Source of the DNA: JBEIGE01 sp040382055
GTDB lineage: Bacteria > Pseudomonadota > Gammaproteobacteria > Burkholderiales > Burkholderiaceae_C
Direction of reading: 5' to 3'
Assembly: GCA_040382055.1 (NCBI GenBank)
Contig: JBEIGE010000058.1
Coordinates: forward strand, 1 to 6,946
DNA length: 6,946 bases
The position numbers were made by a program, and so were the translations under genes. Under the pieces are notes generated by a model. It did not search any database, was not told where the DNA came from, and saw only the letters and a list, made by a program, of their open reading frames with translations. How positions within the stretch are numbered: position 1 is the first letter of the stretch; every line of letters begins with the position of its first letter. Positions 5,823 to 6,946 of this stretch are shown one piece after another.

Positions 5823-6946
5823 TTAATTGACCACTTGTATGGCAGGGTAGACATAGGCGTGTTCTTGGTGAATAGGCCTTGGTAAGTAAAGTCTCAAAGC
5901 CAAATAAAAACCTTCTTTAGGAGATGGCAGCCAATTTGAAATGTGTGTTGGAGGGAGATGACTTATACAAAGAGTAAGTCCGCCATTGCTGTCATACGTG
6001 AGTCCTTTAGTTCGATCGCCAATTGCAAACATTTGCTGTGAAGTATCGTCAAAAAGATAGTCTTCTTTTCGGTAAAGTGTGAGAGACCAAAAGGCATCGA
6101 CCTGTGGCAATCCACCTAAAGGAAAATGGATTTGATAATTTTTTCGCCCATCAAGAACATTGCCATCGCTGTCACGAAAGGCAAGTAGGTAAAGTACTTC
6201 TTGGGAACCAAGGATACCGATATAGGCTCGGGCAACGCGGGCTCGGGTTAGCCAATCTCCGTTGAAGTTATCTTGTACTTCAACTGCAGCTTTCCAACCA
6301 CCTTGCATATCAGCTTGTACTGGTGTGTCAATTTCTTTTAAAGTTTCTGTCAAAACTTGCTGAATAAACTCCAAATTGGCTGGAACAGGTAAATCTGGAC
6401 CCATACCAAGTTCGGCCCATTCCTTCAAGTCTTTCTGATCTCTTGCAGGTGGAGGATTAAGAGCCATTTCTCGATTGACAACACGTAGAAAGGTGGCCGC
6501 ATCGCTTGGAAGTTCGTGCGGTCTAACACTGCATTCAAGTACTCGTTGAGCAGGCTGTCCATCTAATGTCGTAATTGAAAACAAATTTTGTAGAGAATGA
6601 ACCTTCGTTAAGTCTTCATCTTCGCTGGCAAGTATTCTTCCTAAGACCCATACGCTATTGGTTGGGCAAGAAACCTCCAAGCAACCCTCTGTTACTTTAC
6701 CTTTCCAGTCTGGCCCATGCAGAAAAAAAGTATGTGCGCTGTTCCCAGTTGTGCGAGTGCCCAAATGTGAAAAGGGGTTGGTGTAATGATCAATTAGCCC
6801 AAGAACGTAGTAGCGGTTACCTGTGTCTGGCGTATTGATTAACAATGGACCATGGCTTAAGTCTAGCCAGGCGTTGGTGTAAAGCGTGTCGTTATTTGGT
6901 GTCACGACACGACGATCTTTTGCATTGAGAAGTCGTCGTGAATGTG
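5823..6946 (-). CDS. DUF1254/DUF1214 domain protein, N-terminus cut by right edge
   Basis: This is a conserved protein of unknown biochemical function. The frame stays open to the window edge: codons before the GTG at 6905 encode RRLLNAKDRRVV, which flows into TPNNDTLYTNAWLDLS, a typical DUF1254 stretch, so 6905 is internal and the start is off-window. About 373 residues are visible, out of roughly 450-500 usual for two-domain members. The first part carries the DUF1254 signature (NNDTLY, PDTGNRYYVLGL, GTRTTG, and PTNSVWVLGR). The C-terminal third is DUF1214 (ARAYIGILG, HFPLGGLPQVDAFWSLTLY, FAIGDRTKGL, NWLPSPKEGFYLALRLYLPRP). Family members often carry a signal peptide; that region is not visible here. 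Sampled lines of this gene are about 40% GC against 50-60% in sampled lines of the + strand genes, so it may have a different history. It converges on the aldehyde dehydrogenase and is not part of that operon. Confidence 0.88.
   Translation of the reverse strand, partial: HSRRLLNAKDRRVVTPNNDTLYTNAWLDLSHGPLLINTPDTGNRYYVLGLIDHYTNPFSHLGTRTTGNSAHTFFLHGPDWKGKVTEGCLEVSCPTNSVWVLGRILASEDEDLTKVHSLQNLFSITTLDGQPAQRVLECSVRPHELPSDAATFLRVVNREMALNPPPARDQKDLKEWAELGMGPDLPVPANLEFIQQVLTETLKEIDTPVQADMQGGWKAAVEVQDNFNGDWLTRARVARAYIGILGSQEVLYLLAFRDSDGNVLDGRKNYQIHFPLGGLPQVDAFWSLTLYRKEDYLFDDTSQQMFAIGDRTKGLTYDSNGGLTLCISHLPPTHISNWLPSPKEGFYLALRLYLPRPIHQEHAYVYPAIQVVN

Overview
The window looks like part of a catabolic gene cluster from a Gram-negative bacterium, most likely a betaproteobacterium of the order Burkholderiales. 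Two things suggest this. There is a Bug/TctC-type periplasmic binding protein, a family strongly expanded in that order, and the P450, flavin monooxygenase, esterase and aldehyde dehydrogenase set is typical of hydrocarbon or terpenoid degraders there. The assignment is an inference from gene content; no rRNA or other phylogenetic marker is present.

Layout: five genes run on the + strand. They are the C-terminal half of a CYP153-like cytochrome P450 (cut by the left edge, ends at 697), an EthA/AlmA-like class B flavoprotein monooxygenase of Baeyer-Villiger type (694-2199), a Bug-family solute-binding protein with a Tat-like signal (2252-3223), an alpha/beta hydrolase of the hormone-sensitive-lipase type (3297-4259) and an NAD-type aldehyde dehydrogenase (4357-5793). 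The first two overlap by ATGA. The others are separated by 52, 73 and 97 bases, and the last two gaps hold a strong stem-loop (3238-3266) and a set of GTCAT/ATGAC half-sites (4260-4301). A sixth gene on the - strand (5823 to the right edge) encodes a DUF1254/DUF1214 protein. It converges on the cluster with only 29 bases between the stop codons and is clearly more AT-rich than the cluster.

How the genes could work together (inference): the P450 hydroxylates an unactivated C-H bond of a hydrophobic, perhaps alicyclic or terpenoid, substrate. An alcohol dehydrogenase not seen here would give the ketone, the Baeyer-Villiger enzyme would insert oxygen to make an ester or lactone, the hydrolase would open it, and the aldehyde dehydrogenase would oxidise the resulting hydroxy/oxo intermediate to an acid. 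The binding protein may capture the substrate or an organic-acid intermediate. The P450 redox partners and the alcohol dehydrogenase are missing from the window and would be expected upstream of position 1.

No RNA genes, CRISPR arrays, insertion sequences or transposase remnants were seen. All genes have intact reading frames within the window.
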